Positions 1 to 9,570 are shown, numbered from the stretch's first letter. The stretch: DNA of 37,800 bases from Acinetobacter lactucae (GCF_013344765.1 NZ_JABVBF010000012.1:1-37800); one strand, 5' to 3'. Numbers and translations: made by a program. Notes: generated by a model from the sequence alone, not told the origin.

Positions 1-91
1 CACAAAAGTATTTTTTGGTTCTTTTTTTGCATGCGGAATAACAATCAACAATAGCTGTAAAAATAAGTAATCTTTTAACATTAGGTGTTCT

Positions 92-1570
92 ATGGCAGAT
101 TCTCGTGAAAACTGGACGTCACGATCTGGTTTTATTATTGCAGCCGTTGGCTCGGCTGTAGGTTTAGGTAATATTTGGCGCTTTCCATACGTTGCTTATG
201 AAAATGGTGGTGGTGCGTTTCTTATTCCTTATCTATTGGCACTCATTACTGCTGGTTTACCGTTACTATTCTTAGATTATGCGGTAGGTCATCGGAGTAC
301 GGGTTCACCTCCTAAAGCTTATCGTGCCCTATTTAAAGGCGGAGAAACATTAGGTTGGTGGCAGGTTTGTGTCTGTATCATCATTGGTTTGTACTATGCA
401 AGTGTACTGACCTGGGCTGGTAGTTATGTTTACTTCTCTATTGGTCAAATGTGGGGAAGTGATCCGGAAGGTTTCTTCTTTAATACCTATTTGCAGACTA
501 CAAAAGCAACCGGTTTTGACTTACAGTTCGTAGGTCATTTATTCTGGCCGATAGTTGGGATTTGGGCACTTACTTTAATCATTCTTTATGGTGGTGTGAA
601 AAAAGGTGTGGAATTATCAAATAAGATTTTCATGCCTTTATTATTTATTCTATTCACTATTTTAGTGATTCAATCATTACGTTTACCGGGCGCTGTTCAA
701 GGCTTGAACGCATTCTTTACGCCGAACTGGTCAGCAATGATGGATTATAAAGTTTGGTTAGCGGCTTATGGCCATACTTTCTTCTCCCTCTCTGTCGGTT
801 TCGGAATTATGGTGACTTATGCATCTTATTTGAAACCAAAAACGAATTTAACTGGTTCTGGTTTAATCGTTGGTTTTGCAAATGCATCTACAGAGATTTT
901 AGCGGGTATTGGTATCTTTGCAGCGCTTGGCTTTATGGCACATGCGGCAGGTACTGAAGTTAAAGATGTTGTGAGTGGCGGGATTGGGTTAGCATTTATT
1001 GCATTCCCTAAAATTATTTCAAGTTTAGGTACGGGTGCCGATTTATTTGGTTTCTTATTCTTCTCTTCACTTTTCGTTGCAGGTATTTCTTCGATGGTGA
1101 GCATTTTGGAAGTACCTATTGCAGCAATGCAAGATAAATTGAAATGGGGCCGTAAAAAAGCTGTAACCATTATTGGTGGTGGTAGTGCGCTTGTATCAAT
1201 TATTTTATTCTCAAGTGTAAACGCAATTAAGTTAGTTGATATCGTGGACCACTTTATCAATAACATCGGTATTATTGGCGGTGCTTTACTGTCTATTATT
1301 GCCGTAACTTGGTTTAAACGTTCTGCACTCAAGGAACTTCGTGATCACGTAAATCGCATTTCAACTATCCAATTAGGTAAAGGATGGGATTTCACTTTAA
1401 CAGTCATTACATCATTAATCTTGTTAACTACACTCAGTATGACTGTATTTAATTTGATCAAAAATGGCTATGATACTTATAGTATGAGCTTACAAGGTGT
1501 ATTCGGCTGGGGTAGTGTGATTTTCTGTGCAGTCGTTGCAATTGTTTTAAGCAAAATGAAAGATCGCTAG
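92..1570 (+). CDS. Sodium-dependent transporter of the NSS (SNF) family
   Basis: Inner-membrane symporter predicted to take up an amino acid or related solute with Na+. Residues 20-33 (GSAVGLGNIWRFPY) are the unwound first transmembrane helix that binds substrate and Na+ in this family, followed by the usual ENGGGAF stretch. The 492-aa chain has 11-12 hydrophobic segments, the normal bacterial length, and ends in a short basic tail (SKMKDR). It is followed after 12 bp by a 47-aa single-helix peptide of the MetS type, which by analogy with MetPS of Corynebacterium suggests methionine/alanine transport. That substrate is inference only. The start at 92 lies immediately before the conserved N-terminal segment and has no rival nearby. 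Confidence 0.93.
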   Translation: MADSRENWTSRSGFIIAAVGSAVGLGNIWRFPYVAYENGGGAFLIPYLLALITAGLPLLFLDYAVGHRSTGSPPKAYRALFKGGETLGWWQVCVCIIIGLYYASVLTWAGSYVYFSIGQMWGSDPEGFFFNTYLQTTKATGFDLQFVGHLFWPIVGIWALTLIILYGGVKKGVELSNKIFMPLLFILFTILVIQSLRLPGAVQGLNAFFTPNWSAMMDYKVWLAAYGHTFFSLSVGFGIMVTYASYLKPKTNLTGSGLIVGFANASTEILAGIGIFAALGFMAHAAGTEVKDVVSGGIGLAFIAFPKIISSLGTGADLFGFLFFSSLFVAGISSMVSILEVPIAAMQDKLKWGRKKAVTIIGGGSALVSIILFSSVNAIKLVDIVDHFINNIGIIGGALLSIIAVTWFKRSALKELRDHVNRISTIQLGKGWDFTLTVITSLILLTTLSMTVFNLIKNGYDTYSMSLQGVFGWGSVIFCAVVAIVLSKMKDR

Positions 1571-1582
1571 GAGGATAGAATA

Positions 1583-1726
1583 ATGAATACTTCAGCAATC
1601 GTGATGATGGTAATTTCGATGGTGTTTTTATGGGGTGGCTTGGCTTTATCCATTATCCATTTATCGAAACATCCGGAAGAGTTAGATGACGTTTTAGAAG
1701 AAGTAAAAGATCAGCACACACTTTGA
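1583..1726 (+). CDS. Small membrane subunit of the NSS transporter (MetS-like), 47 aa
   Basis: A very short gene with a strong ribosome-binding site (AGGAGG at 1569-1574, overlapping the stop of the upstream transporter gene) and an ATG at 1583. The product has one hydrophobic helix at about residues 5-26, including MVFLWGGLALSII, then an acidic, charged tail (PEELDDVLEEVKD). Its size, single helix and position directly after an NSS transporter match the MetS family of small methionine/alanine importer subunits. The two genes are clearly co-transcribed and end at the hairpin at 1741-1767. The family assignment rests on size, topology and context. Confidence 0.85.
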   Translation: MNTSAIVMMVISMVFLWGGLALSIIHLSKHPEELDDVLEEVKDQHTL

Positions 1727-1740
1727 TGCTGGTCGAGTAA

Positions 1741-1767
1741 AAAAGCAGGCTTAAAGCCTGCTTTTTT
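1741..1767. terminator. Bidirectional hairpin terminator
   Basis: Inverted repeat GCAGGC/GCCTGC with a 5-nt loop, flanked by an A-run on the left and a T-run on the right, so it can end transcripts from both sides. It separates the convergent NSS-MetS pair and rsmB. Confidence 0.85.
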
Positions 1768-3071
1768 TATGCAATTTTTTGGATTTTACAATAATAAAAT
1801 CCATCGCCAGACTGCGCTTGAGGTAATAATTGGCGACCATGAGTCTGCTCAATTCCCCAATCAGCATCAATTTTGATCTCTTTTGCATTTGGATTTTCAG
1901 CAACAAAGTTCATCATCTGCTGTTCATTTTCAGCTTTCAAAATTGAGCAGGTAATGTAAAGCAATGTCCCGCCAACTTTGAGCTGTTGCCACATGTGGTC
2001 TAAGATCTGCTTTTGCAGTTCAATGGTTTGCGCTATATCGCTAGATTGGCGCAATAGGCGTATGTCAGGATGACGACGAATTACACCTGTTGCAGAGCAA
2101 GGCGCGTCAAGCACAATACAATCTACTGGCTGTGCAGGCACCCATTCGGTTGCGTCGGCTGCCAAAATCTCTGTATGACTTTGATCAAGTGCTAAGCGAT
2201 TTAAGTTCTCAGTCACACGGACTAATCTGCTTGGGTCCTGATCAATTGCAATGAGCTGAGCGGGTTTAAACTTTTCAAGTAAATGAGCTGTTTTACCCCC
2301 TGGGGCAGCACAGGCATCAACTACTATTTTATCATTTAGATCTGGCAATAATGTTGCGCAAAGCTGAGCGTGTTCATCTTGTACAGAAAACCAGCCTTGC
2401 TCAAAACCGGGTAGCTGGGTAATTTGTACAGATTGTTCAAGAACAATACCTGCCTCAGACAGAGTACATGCACGTGCCTGAATTTCTGAGCTCTGTAATT
2501 TTGCTAAATAAGCATCGCGGCCAATATGACGCTGGTTCACCCTTAAAGTTAAAGGCGCAACTTGCTTTAACGATTGGCAAAGAGCTTCAGTTTGCTCACC
2601 CCAATCCTTTTTTAACCGTTTGAAAAGCCAACTTGGTAAGCCATGTGCTTGTTGTAAACCTTGCTCGAACTCATCAGTTTCACGAGTAGCTCGGCGCAAA
2701 ATAGCATTTACAATGCCACTGAGTGCAGGGAACCCAAGTTGTTTAGTCGCATCTACTGTTTCTGAAATAGCAGCGTGTGCTGCAATACGTGTGCATAAAA
2801 CTTGATAAAGCCCCACATAGAGACAGGTTTCCACGGTCTCGTTGTTCAACGGTTTGCTGAGTAAAGGTAGGCTAATTGATTTAAGCGCAAACCATTGGCG
2901 CAATGTACCCAAAACGAGTTCGTGAAATAAAGCACGATCACGCTCTGCGACTTGATTGAGCTGTGTATTTAAAATACTAGCGAGCGATTGGCCTTGCTGA
3001 ACTTTTAATAAGGTCTGGACGACTTGAGCACGCAGGTTAAAACGTGAGGAATTTGAGGTAACCTGACTCAT
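1767..3071 (-). CDS. rsmB: 16S rRNA (cytosine-967-C5)-methyltransferase RsmB
   Basis: Makes m5C967 in 16S rRNA using S-adenosylmethionine. With the start at 3071 the protein is 434 aa, having an N-terminal NusB-like RNA-binding domain (about 1-140) and a C-terminal Rossmann methyltransferase domain. The SAM-binding loop DACAAPGGK is at 252-260. The two catalytic-region cysteines fall at C325 (DAPCSATG) and C375 (ITCS), the same numbers as in E. coli RsmB. The frame is open upstream to 3146, but those 25 codons lie inside fmt and look like out-of-frame fmt sequence. The chosen ATG overlaps the fmt stop as ATGA, so translation is probably coupled. Confidence 0.95.
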   Translation of the reverse strand: MSQVTSNSSRFNLRAQVVQTLLKVQQGQSLASILNTQLNQVAERDRALFHELVLGTLRQWFALKSISLPLLSKPLNNETVETCLYVGLYQVLCTRIAAHAAISETVDATKQLGFPALSGIVNAILRRATRETDEFEQGLQQAHGLPSWLFKRLKKDWGEQTEALCQSLKQVAPLTLRVNQRHIGRDAYLAKLQSSEIQARACTLSEAGIVLEQSVQITQLPGFEQGWFSVQDEHAQLCATLLPDLNDKIVVDACAAPGGKTAHLLEKFKPAQLIAIDQDPSRLVRVTENLNRLALDQSHTEILAADATEWVPAQPVDCIVLDAPCSATGVIRRHPDIRLLRQSSDIAQTIELQKQILDHMWQQLKVGGTLLYITCSILKAENEQQMMNFVAENPNAKEIKIDADWGIEQTHGRQLLPQAQSGDGFYYCKIQKIA

Positions 3072-4030
3072 GGCAAAATTTGTCCTACATGAAGTTTTTG
3101 AGTTTGTGCAATTTGTTGAGCATTTAATGCTTTGCCACCCGGCCATTGCACGCTAGTCAGACAAATAAATGAATCTTGACCACAAGCAATGTGTACGCCT
3201 TGTTTATCGATTGCAATAATTTCACCAGCTTGGGTATTCGCTTTGTTTTGACTAGAAATTATTGAATTCCAAACACGCAGAGCATTATTTTCGTCAAGTT
3301 TAATAAAGGCAACTGGCCAAGGGTTGAAGGCACGAATATTTCGATCCAGTTGTACAGCATCAGTTGACCAGTCAATTCGAGCTTCTGATTTAACTAATTT
3401 ATGCGCATATACGGTTAAGCTTTCGTTTTGAACTTCGCGTTCTGCCAAATATTTTTGTAATGTTGCTTCTGATTCGAGTACCGCACAAATTGCTGTTGCA
3501 CCTTGAGCTGCGAGTTTGTCATGCAAAGTCGCAGAGGTATCTTCGGCAGTGATTGGGCAATATGTTTTATACATCATATCACCTGTATCTAAACCGGCAG
3601 CCATCTGCATGATGGTGATTCCTGTTTCTTCATCACCTGTTGCAATTGCACGCTGAATTGGTGCTGCACCGCGCCAGCGTGGTAATAGTGAGCCGTGAAT
3701 ATTTAAACAACCATATTTAGGCGTATCGAGTACAGTTTGTGGAAGAATCAAACCATAGGCTGCAACCACCATCACATCTGCACCTAAAGCAGCCAGTTCT
3801 TGTTGAGCTGCTAAACCTTCTTCAGTTGAAGCTTTGAAGTGTAGCGGTTGATAAACAGGGATATTATGTTCTAGTGCAAGCTGTTTTACAGGAGAGGGCG
3901 TTAGTTTTTGTCCACGACCCGATTTACGATCTGGCTGAGTATAAACCGCGATAATTTCATGGGAAGTTTTTAATAAAGCCGCCAATGCTGTTGCAGCAAA
4001 TTCGGGGGTGCCAGCAAAAATAATTTTCAC
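3068..4030 (-). CDS. fmt: Methionyl-tRNA formyltransferase
   Basis: Formylates initiator Met-tRNA using 10-formyl-tetrahydrofolate. The 320-aa length is typical. The N-terminal formyltransferase domain begins MKIIFAGTPEFA and carries the catalytic residues N110 and H112 (NIHGSLLPRWRG) and D148 (AGLDTGD), equivalent to N106, H108 and D144 of E. coli Fmt. The C-terminal OB-like tRNA-binding domain covers about 210-320. It is the first gene of an fmt-rsmB pair overlapping by 4 nt. The peptide deformylase gene (def) that often precedes fmt is not present next to it here. Confidence 0.96.
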   Translation of the reverse strand: MKIIFAGTPEFAATALAALLKTSHEIIAVYTQPDRKSGRGQKLTPSPVKQLALEHNIPVYQPLHFKASTEEGLAAQQELAALGADVMVVAAYGLILPQTVLDTPKYGCLNIHGSLLPRWRGAAPIQRAIATGDEETGITIMQMAAGLDTGDMMYKTYCPITAEDTSATLHDKLAAQGATAICAVLESEATLQKYLAEREVQNESLTVYAHKLVKSEARIDWSTDAVQLDRNIRAFNPWPVAFIKLDENNALRVWNSIISSQNKANTQAGEIIAIDKQGVHIACGQDSFICLTSVQWPGGKALNAQQIAQTQKLHVGQILP

Positions 4031-4377
4031 AAATGCAATCCAAAAAGAGTTTAGGCGTAGTATACGTGAAAAACGATTGAAGCCCTAAACTCATGGCGAT
4101 TGAGCGTTTTAGTTTTTAAATAGTGAACAAAAAATTATTGAAAAACTTTTATTGATAAAAAAAGGTTATAAAAAAATAAAAAATTATTCATGTAAGTTTT
4201 GCTAAATATTGACTGACTATTACTGTTCTTGGCTTTCCGAATATTATTTGCTTCTATAGAATGGAGAATGATCAAATTATGATGATGAGTCAATATTCCG
4301 ACTGATCTAACGCTATATCAGTTTCATTCGCCAGAGCGGGAAAAATTCTGCTCAAGCACAACTTGTTGGAAACACTA
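4031..4377. other. Intergenic region between fmt and ilvD (divergent promoters expected)
   Basis: About 350 bp of AT-rich DNA lying between two divergent genes, so it must hold both promoters. A TTGACT hexamer at 4209-4214 and TATTAT at 4242-4247 are present, but their 27-nt spacing is too long for a standard sigma-70 promoter, so no promoter is assigned. A 14-codon open frame at 4261-4305 has no branched-chain amino acid run and no paired terminator hairpin, so I see no ilv-type attenuator. Confidence 0.5.
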
Positions 4378-6207
4378 ATGCCTGACTATCGTTCAAAAAC
4401 ATCGACACACGGAAGAAATATGGCTGGCGCACGTGGCTTATGGCGTGCAACAGGAATGAAAGATGAGGATTTCGGCAAACCGATTATTGCGGTGGTCAAC
4501 TCATTTACTCAATTTGTGCCGGGCCATGTACATCTTAAAGATCTAGGGCAACTTGTCGCAGCAGAAATTCAGGCAGCAGGTGGTGTTGCTAAAGAGTTCA
4601 ATACGATTGCAGTTGATGACGGGATCGCAATGGGGCATGACGGCATGCTTTATTCACTACCATCACGTGATTTGATTGCTGACTCAGTTGAATATATGGT
4701 GAATGCACACTGTGCAGATGCCATGGTGTGTATTTCAAACTGTGACAAGATTACTCCAGGAATGCTGATGGCTGCGATGCGTTTGAATATTCCTGTTGTT
4801 TTCGTGTCTGGCGGACCAATGGAAGCAGGTAAAGTCAAATTCCGCGGTAATGAAAAAGCGATTGACCTTGTTGATGCGATGGTTGTTGCGGCTGATGAAA
4901 GTTATACAGACGAAGAAGTTGAAGAATTTGAACGTTCAGCGTGTCCAACATGCGGTTCATGTTCAGGTATGTTCACTGCAAACTCAATGAACTGTTTAAC
5001 AGAAGCTTTAGGTTTATCTTTACCGGGTAATGGTTCGATTGTTGCGACGCATGCAAACCGTAAAAAATTATTCTTAAAAGCAGGCCAGCTTATTGTTGAA
5101 TTGGCTAAGCGCTATTACGAACAAGAAGATGCAAGTATTTTACCTCGTTCAATTGCAACCAAGGCTGCATTTAAAAATGCGATGACCCTTGATATTGCAA
5201 TGGGTGGTTCAACCAATACCGTTCTGCACTTATTGGCTGCGGCAAGTGAAGCGGAAGTTGATTTTACAATGGACGATATTGACGAGTTATCACGTCGAGT
5301 TCCTGTATTGTCTAAAGTAGCGCCTGCAAAACAAGACGTTCATATGGAAGATGTACACCGTGCGGGTGGCATTATGGCGATCTTGGGCGAGCTGGATCGT
5401 GCGAATTTACTTGATGTATCTGTACCGACTGTACACGAGAAAACTTTAAAAGATGCATTAGATAAGTGGGACATTATTCGTACTGAAGATGCGGACGTTT
5501 ACGAATTCTATCGTTCATCTCCGGGCGGTGTTCCAACTCAAGTTGCGTTCTCTCAAAATCGCTACTATGCAACTTTAGATGGCGACCGTGAAAAAGGTGT
5601 TATCCGTAATGCAGAACATGCATTCTCTAAAGATGGTGGTTTAGCAGTTCTATACGGCAACATCGCGCTTGATGGTTGTATCGTGAAAACTGCAGGTGTT
5701 GATGAGTCAATCTTGAAATTTACGGGCACCGCACGTGTATTTGAGAGCCAAGATGCAGCTGTAGATGCAATTTTGGGTCATGATATTAAAGCTGGCGATG
5801 TGGTTGTGATTCGTTATGAAGGTCCACGTGGCGGTCCGGGCATGCAAGAAATGCTTTACCCAACCAGCTACCTTAAATCGAAAGGGTTAGGAAAGGACTG
5901 TGCATTGGTAACAGATGGTCGTTTCTCTGGTGGTTCATCAGGTCTTTCGATTGGACACGTTTCACCAGAAGCAGCTGAAGGCGGTGCAATTGGTTTGGTT
6001 GAAGATGGCGATACCATTGAAATCGATATTCCGAACCGTACGATTCACTTAAACGTTGATGATGCGACTATGGCGCATCGCCGTACAGTGCAAGAAGCGA
6101 AAGGTTGGCATCCGAAAGAAGAACGTAAACGTAAAGTATCAAAAGCGTTAAAAGTTTATGCAATGCATACAACAAGTGCAGCGAAAGGAGCTGTACGCGT
6201 TCTATAA
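4378..6207 (+). CDS. ilvD: Dihydroxy-acid dehydratase
   Basis: Dehydrates 2,3-dihydroxy-isovalerate and 2,3-dihydroxy-3-methylvalerate to the 2-keto acids of valine/leucine and isoleucine synthesis, using an Fe-S cluster and Mg2+. From the ATG at 4378 the protein is 609 aa and starts [17 protein letters not shown], matching the family start. The frame also offers a TTG at 4363, five codons earlier, which I reject on family alignment. C122 and K124 (SNCDKITPG) and C195 (TCGSCSGMF) sit at the positions known for E. coli IlvD, and the C-terminal [14 protein letters not shown] motif is intact. It stands alone here, with no other ilv gene adjacent. Confidence 0.96.
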   Translation: MPDYRSKTSTHGRNMAGARGLWRATGMKDEDFGKPIIAVVNSFTQFVPGHVHLKDLGQLVAAEIQAAGGVAKEFNTIAVDDGIAMGHDGMLYSLPSRDLIADSVEYMVNAHCADAMVCISNCDKITPGMLMAAMRLNIPVVFVSGGPMEAGKVKFRGNEKAIDLVDAMVVAADESYTDEEVEEFERSACPTCGSCSGMFTANSMNCLTEALGLSLPGNGSIVATHANRKKLFLKAGQLIVELAKRYYEQEDASILPRSIATKAAFKNAMTLDIAMGGSTNTVLHLLAAASEAEVDFTMDDIDELSRRVPVLSKVAPAKQDVHMEDVHRAGGIMAILGELDRANLLDVSVPTVHEKTLKDALDKWDIIRTEDADVYEFYRSSPGGVPTQVAFSQNRYYATLDGDREKGVIRNAEHAFSKDGGLAVLYGNIALDGCIVKTAGVDESILKFTGTARVFESQDAAVDAILGHDIKAGDVVVIRYEGPRGGPGMQEMLYPTSYLKSKGLGKDCALVTDGRFSGGSSGLSIGHVSPEAAEGGAIGLVEDGDTIEIDIPNRTIHLNVDDATMAHRRTVQEAKGWHPKEERKRKVSKALKVYAMHTTSAAKGAVRVL

Positions 6208-6238
6208 AATATTCAATTTTAATAATTGATTAGGAATC

Positions 6239-6287
6239 ATGCACCCTTTAACACGATGAATTGCTATCATGTTAGGGGTGCATTTTT
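6239..6287 (+). terminator. Long hairpin terminator after ilvD
   Basis: ATGCACCC at 6239-6246 pairs with GGGTGCAT at 6276-6283. The stem continues through TAACA/TGTTA and GAT/ATC with one bulge and a mismatch, and a T-run (TTTTT) follows. It starts about 31 bp after the ilvD stop. Confidence 0.8.
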
Positions 6288-6521
6288 CATGTCTGGTAAA
6301 AAAAATCAGCTTGTAGAAAAAGGTGTTTTTAGATCATTCTATGGGTTTGCCATAAAATGGTGATAAAATCTTCACCTACGTAGAAACTTGCTAAAAACAT
6401 GACTTATTTTCTGCGTAAACTAAGGTAGTTATATTTCAATCTCGACTACTGTTTTACCTTGCACTATGATCAAAAACAATCTTTGATCTCGCTTAGGATT
6501 TAATTTTTAGAGGCACAACTC
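6288..6521. other. Intergenic region after the ilvD terminator
   Basis: About 230 bp of AT-rich sequence, and 314 bp between the two genes in all. I see no open frame with a ribosome-binding site and no strong promoter match. The promoter of the downstream thioredoxin-like gene should lie here. Confidence 0.4.
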
Positions 6522-7811
6522 ATGTCACTGCTACGCCGTTGGTTTGACCCTATTCGATCGAGCTGGTTTTACCAAAAGCCTTCTCGTCAAGCGGTGTTAC
6601 CCACGGAAAATGGTTTAAGTATTTATTTACGACTTGATGATGTGTATAGCTATTTGGCTGTTCAGCAATTGTCTCAGCTAGATGAAATTTTAAGTGATGA
6701 ACTTAAACCTTTAAAAATTATTATTTCGCATACGGCTTCTGAACCTCCAAACAGCATGTCGCATGAAGAATGGCAGAATTATTGTCTAAATGATGCCAAG
6801 ATATTAGCCAAACAACATCGTTTCGGTTTTGATGAATTTCCAGAACTCCCAAGCCCAGAATCTTTAAAACAAGCGGCAGTCATATTAAAAAGAACCCCAT
6901 TACAAGGTCAGAATTTCTTCCATTTACTAGAAGATATTTTCCACATGCTTTGGCAACAACAATATGGAAAGTTGCGTACTTTACATGCCATGGCAGTTAA
7001 ACATCAGCTTCCGCAACATTTCTCAGAACGTATTTTTACGGATGAGCCTGTACCTGCGGCATACTTTGAATTTGGTGGGCGTAAATATCACGCAGTAGAT
7101 GATTTATTACGTTTGACTCGTCGTTTAAAGCAGCAAAAGCTACTGACGGGTAATCCGATTTTTTTAATTAATCATATCGAATGGCGTGAGCATTTGATTA
7201 ATGATGCTGAGGCGCTTACCGAGATTCAGACGCTTCATCCTGAACTTGATATCTATATTGCTTTAGAAGACCCAATGAGTTGGTTGTTACTTGCCTATAT
7301 CAAGGAAGAACTGGCTGATTATTATGATATTCAACTAAAAGTTTACCCTTTAAGTTATCAAGGTCGAGACTGGTTTGACTGGAGTTTAGCGACACGTGTT
7401 TCTAAACGAACAGGTGTAGCCTTTACGCCATTTTGCCGCCCTACCGAGGAAAGTACGCTCGAGATGGCAAAGCTTTTCTATAGTGTGGAAGAAAATCAGC
7501 AAATTGATACAATTTTTACGATCTTGCAGGCAGTTTGGACGAAAGGAAAAGATTTATCTTTCTTAAAACATTTCCAACAGTTACAGCAGCAACTCGGCAT
7601 TGAACAGCTAACTGACCAAGATGTGCAATCTGTTTTGGCACAGAATGATGCCTTGTGTAAAGATAAACATCAGCCTGATTTACCAGTTTTAGAATTGCGT
7701 ATTGATGGCCAGACTTATGTATTTAATAGCTTGTATCGTGTGTGGATGATTGAAAGTATTTTTAGCAATGTATTAGAAGAAAAATATAAAACCGCCTCAA
7801 CTTTTAATTGA
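6522..7811 (+). CDS. Uncharacterised protein with two DsbA/thioredoxin-like halves
   Basis: I do not know a named gene for this 429-aa protein. It appears to be an internal duplication of a DsbA-like thioredoxin fold, as in the 2-hydroxychromene-2-carboxylate isomerase superfamily. Residues 35-47 (IYLRLDDVYSYLA) and 244-256 (IYIALEDPMSWLL) are matching first strands and helices, and each is followed by a helical region and a closing strand (EFGGRKYHAVDDLLRL and LRIDGQTYVFNSLYRV). No CXXC pair is present, so it is unlikely to be a classical disulfide oxidoreductase. There is no signal peptide, so it is probably cytoplasmic. It lies 78 bp upstream of a TSUP permease gene on the same strand, which may or may not be functionally linked. 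Confidence 0.75.
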   Translation: MSLLRRWFDPIRSSWFYQKPSRQAVLPTENGLSIYLRLDDVYSYLAVQQLSQLDEILSDELKPLKIIISHTASEPPNSMSHEEWQNYCLNDAKILAKQHRFGFDEFPELPSPESLKQAAVILKRTPLQGQNFFHLLEDIFHMLWQQQYGKLRTLHAMAVKHQLPQHFSERIFTDEPVPAAYFEFGGRKYHAVDDLLRLTRRLKQQKLLTGNPIFLINHIEWREHLINDAEALTEIQTLHPELDIYIALEDPMSWLLLAYIKEELADYYDIQLKVYPLSYQGRDWFDWSLATRVSKRTGVAFTPFCRPTEESTLEMAKLFYSVEENQQIDTIFTILQAVWTKGKDLSFLKHFQQLQQQLGIEQLTDQDVQSVLAQNDALCKDKHQPDLPVLELRIDGQTYVFNSLYRVWMIESIFSNVLEEKYKTASTFN

Positions 7812-7889
7812 GGCGCACTTCTAAAAACAAGAATAGGGCAGAACCTGTTTTTTCCGTAGCATAACCAAGTAGGGAATCGGAGATAAACA

Positions 7890-8621
7890 GTGACATTTCT
7901 AGCAATTATTATGGTGGTGTTTGCCTTTGCCGGCATGATTAAAGGCATGATCGGTTTAGGATTGCCCGCGGTATCGATGGGCTTACTCACCATCGCAATG
8001 AGCCCTTTTCAGGCAGCATCTCTGCTCATTGTTCCCTCAATGGTCACCAATGTCTGGCAACTTTTTGCTGAAGGACATGTCTGGGCGTTTATTCGCCGTT
8101 TCTGGACGTTACTTGTCGGCATTATAGTAGGTTCAATATGGAGCTTTTTACCTACTTTAAGTCAAAGTCATGGGCATAGTAGTGAAATTTTATTAGGCTG
8201 TATGTTGGCCTTATATGGGCTCTATGGTCTATGCGTAAAGAAACTTCCACACTTAGGGAAGTATGAACGTTGGCTATCACCGATGATTGGATATATCGGC
8301 GGCGCAGTGACTGTAGCAACTGGTGTCATTATTATTCCTATCGTACCGTATTTGCAGTCTTTGAATTTAAAACGTGATGAGTTGGTACAGGCTTTAGGAT
8401 TAACGTTTACGGTCTCTACCATTTGTCTTGCAGTCTTTTTACATCACAATCCAATGTCCGGGGTAACACTGGACTATCGTTTATCTTTTGCTGCATTGTT
8501 GGCGGCGCTTATTGGAATGTGGTTAGGTAAAAAAATCCGTTATCGGTTAAATGAGCAGTTATTTCGTCGTATATTTTTTATAGGCTTGATGTCATTAGGG
8601 CTTTATATGATTTCGCATTAA
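7890..8621 (+). CDS. TSUP-family (TauE/SafE) membrane transporter
   Basis: Predicted inner-membrane permease of the sulfite exporter TauE/SafE family, members of which move sulfonates, sulfite or other organic anions. The 243-aa chain has about eight hydrophobic helices in two related halves, opening with the typical AGMIKGMIGLGLPAVSMGLL and, in the second half, IGGAVTVATGVIIIPIVPYL. It uses a GTG start at 7890 supported by the upstream CGGAGA. It follows the DsbA-like gene and ends 8 bp before the convergent LysR gene. The substrate cannot be read from sequence. Confidence 0.85.
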   Translation: MTFLAIIMVVFAFAGMIKGMIGLGLPAVSMGLLTIAMSPFQAASLLIVPSMVTNVWQLFAEGHVWAFIRRFWTLLVGIIVGSIWSFLPTLSQSHGHSSEILLGCMLALYGLYGLCVKKLPHLGKYERWLSPMIGYIGGAVTVATGVIIIPIVPYLQSLNLKRDELVQALGLTFTVSTICLAVFLHHNPMSGVTLDYRLSFAALLAALIGMWLGKKIRYRLNEQLFRRIFFIGLMSLGLYMISH

Positions 8622-8629
8622 GCCAATTT

Positions 8630-9520
8630 TTAAGGGCGATTTTGTAATAAAAAATCTGCAAACTGTTGGTAACTGCTAGGAAGCCGGTTGAAATTTTGGG
8701 TCGCCAAAAGCAGTTTACGATTTGCCCACGCGCCTAGCAGTTGAATAGAATGAAAGTCATAATCCGATTGCAAACGCTGTGCAGCACGAGCTGGCATAAT
8801 CGCAATTCCAACGCCTTTGGCAACGACCTCAGCAATCGCCCCAAAGTTAGGTAACCGCAAACGGTACTGTATGTTAAAGCCTAATAGCTTAGCTTGAGTT
8901 TCAATGGACTGTTGCAAAGAGTGGTGGGCTTTAAGGCCAATAAAACCATAGCTTAGAGCCTCTACCAAGTTCAGCTCTTGATATTGAGCTAACTCATGTG
9001 TAGCAGGACAAATCAGAACTAATGGATCGCTAGCAAACTCTTTGGTTTGCAAATGTCTGGTATCAAAAAAACTTGAGACTAGCCCAAGATTTGCAACTCC
9101 TTGCGTTAATGCATCAACAATTTCTGAACTTTCTGCCTCGTGTAAATCAATGTTCATTTCGGGATGAAGCACCAAATATTGTGGTAATAACGGAGGCAAA
9201 TATTCGCTTTGAGCAGAAGAGTTACACCAAAGCGTTAATGACTCTGATGTAGGTGGCCTAAAACGCTGCATTTCTTGTTCGAGTTGCTCTTTTTGTGCCA
9301 TCAGTTGACGTGCATGTTCTACAAACGCGTGTCCTGCCGTGGTGAGTTCTACACCAGTAGTTTGGCGAATAAATAAGGGCGTTTCAAAATATTGTTCGAG
9401 TTTTTTAATACGTTCACTGGCAGCTTGAAGTGAAATCGCAGAGCGGTCTGCACCTTTGGTTAGACTACCTGTAGAGACAATATGAAGAACCAGTTGTAAA
9501 TCAAAAAAATCAAAACGCAT
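8630..9520 (-). CDS. LysR-family transcriptional regulator
   Basis: A 296-aa DNA-binding regulator. The N-terminal winged helix-turn-helix covers about 5-62 (STGSLTKGADRSAISLQAAS, then ERIKKLEQYFETPLF), and the rest is the two-lobed effector-binding domain (about 90-290). It runs convergent to the TSUP gene rather than divergent from it, so the usual LysR rule of a divergent target does not point to that gene. The terminator shared with uraP lies upstream of its start, so it is probably transcribed alone. The effector is unknown. Confidence 0.9.
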   Translation of the reverse strand: MRFDFFDLQLVLHIVSTGSLTKGADRSAISLQAASERIKKLEQYFETPLFIRQTTGVELTTAGHAFVEHARQLMAQKEQLEQEMQRFRPPTSESLTLWCNSSAQSEYLPPLLPQYLVLHPEMNIDLHEAESSEIVDALTQGVANLGLVSSFFDTRHLQTKEFASDPLVLICPATHELAQYQELNLVEALSYGFIGLKAHHSLQQSIETQAKLLGFNIQYRLRLPNFGAIAEVVAKGVGIAIMPARAAQRLQSDYDFHSIQLLGAWANRKLLLATQNFNRLPSSYQQFADFLLQNRP

Positions 9521-9570
9521 GAGAGGGAACGTATTGAAGGCTAAAAAGTCATCATACTAAATCGTAATAA

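Noticed and set aside
826-1332. Open frame on the minus strand inside the NSS transporter gene
   Set aside because: It lies entirely inside a strong family-matching gene, has no ribosome-binding site, and its protein has no recognisable features.
3072-3146. 25 extra codons at the start of rsmB
   Set aside because: They overlap fmt in another frame and lie before the NusB-like domain; the ATG at 3071 is coupled to the fmt stop.
4261-4305. 14-codon open frame upstream of ilvD, as a possible attenuator peptide
   Set aside because: It has no run of Ile, Leu or Val codons and no terminator/antiterminator pair follows.
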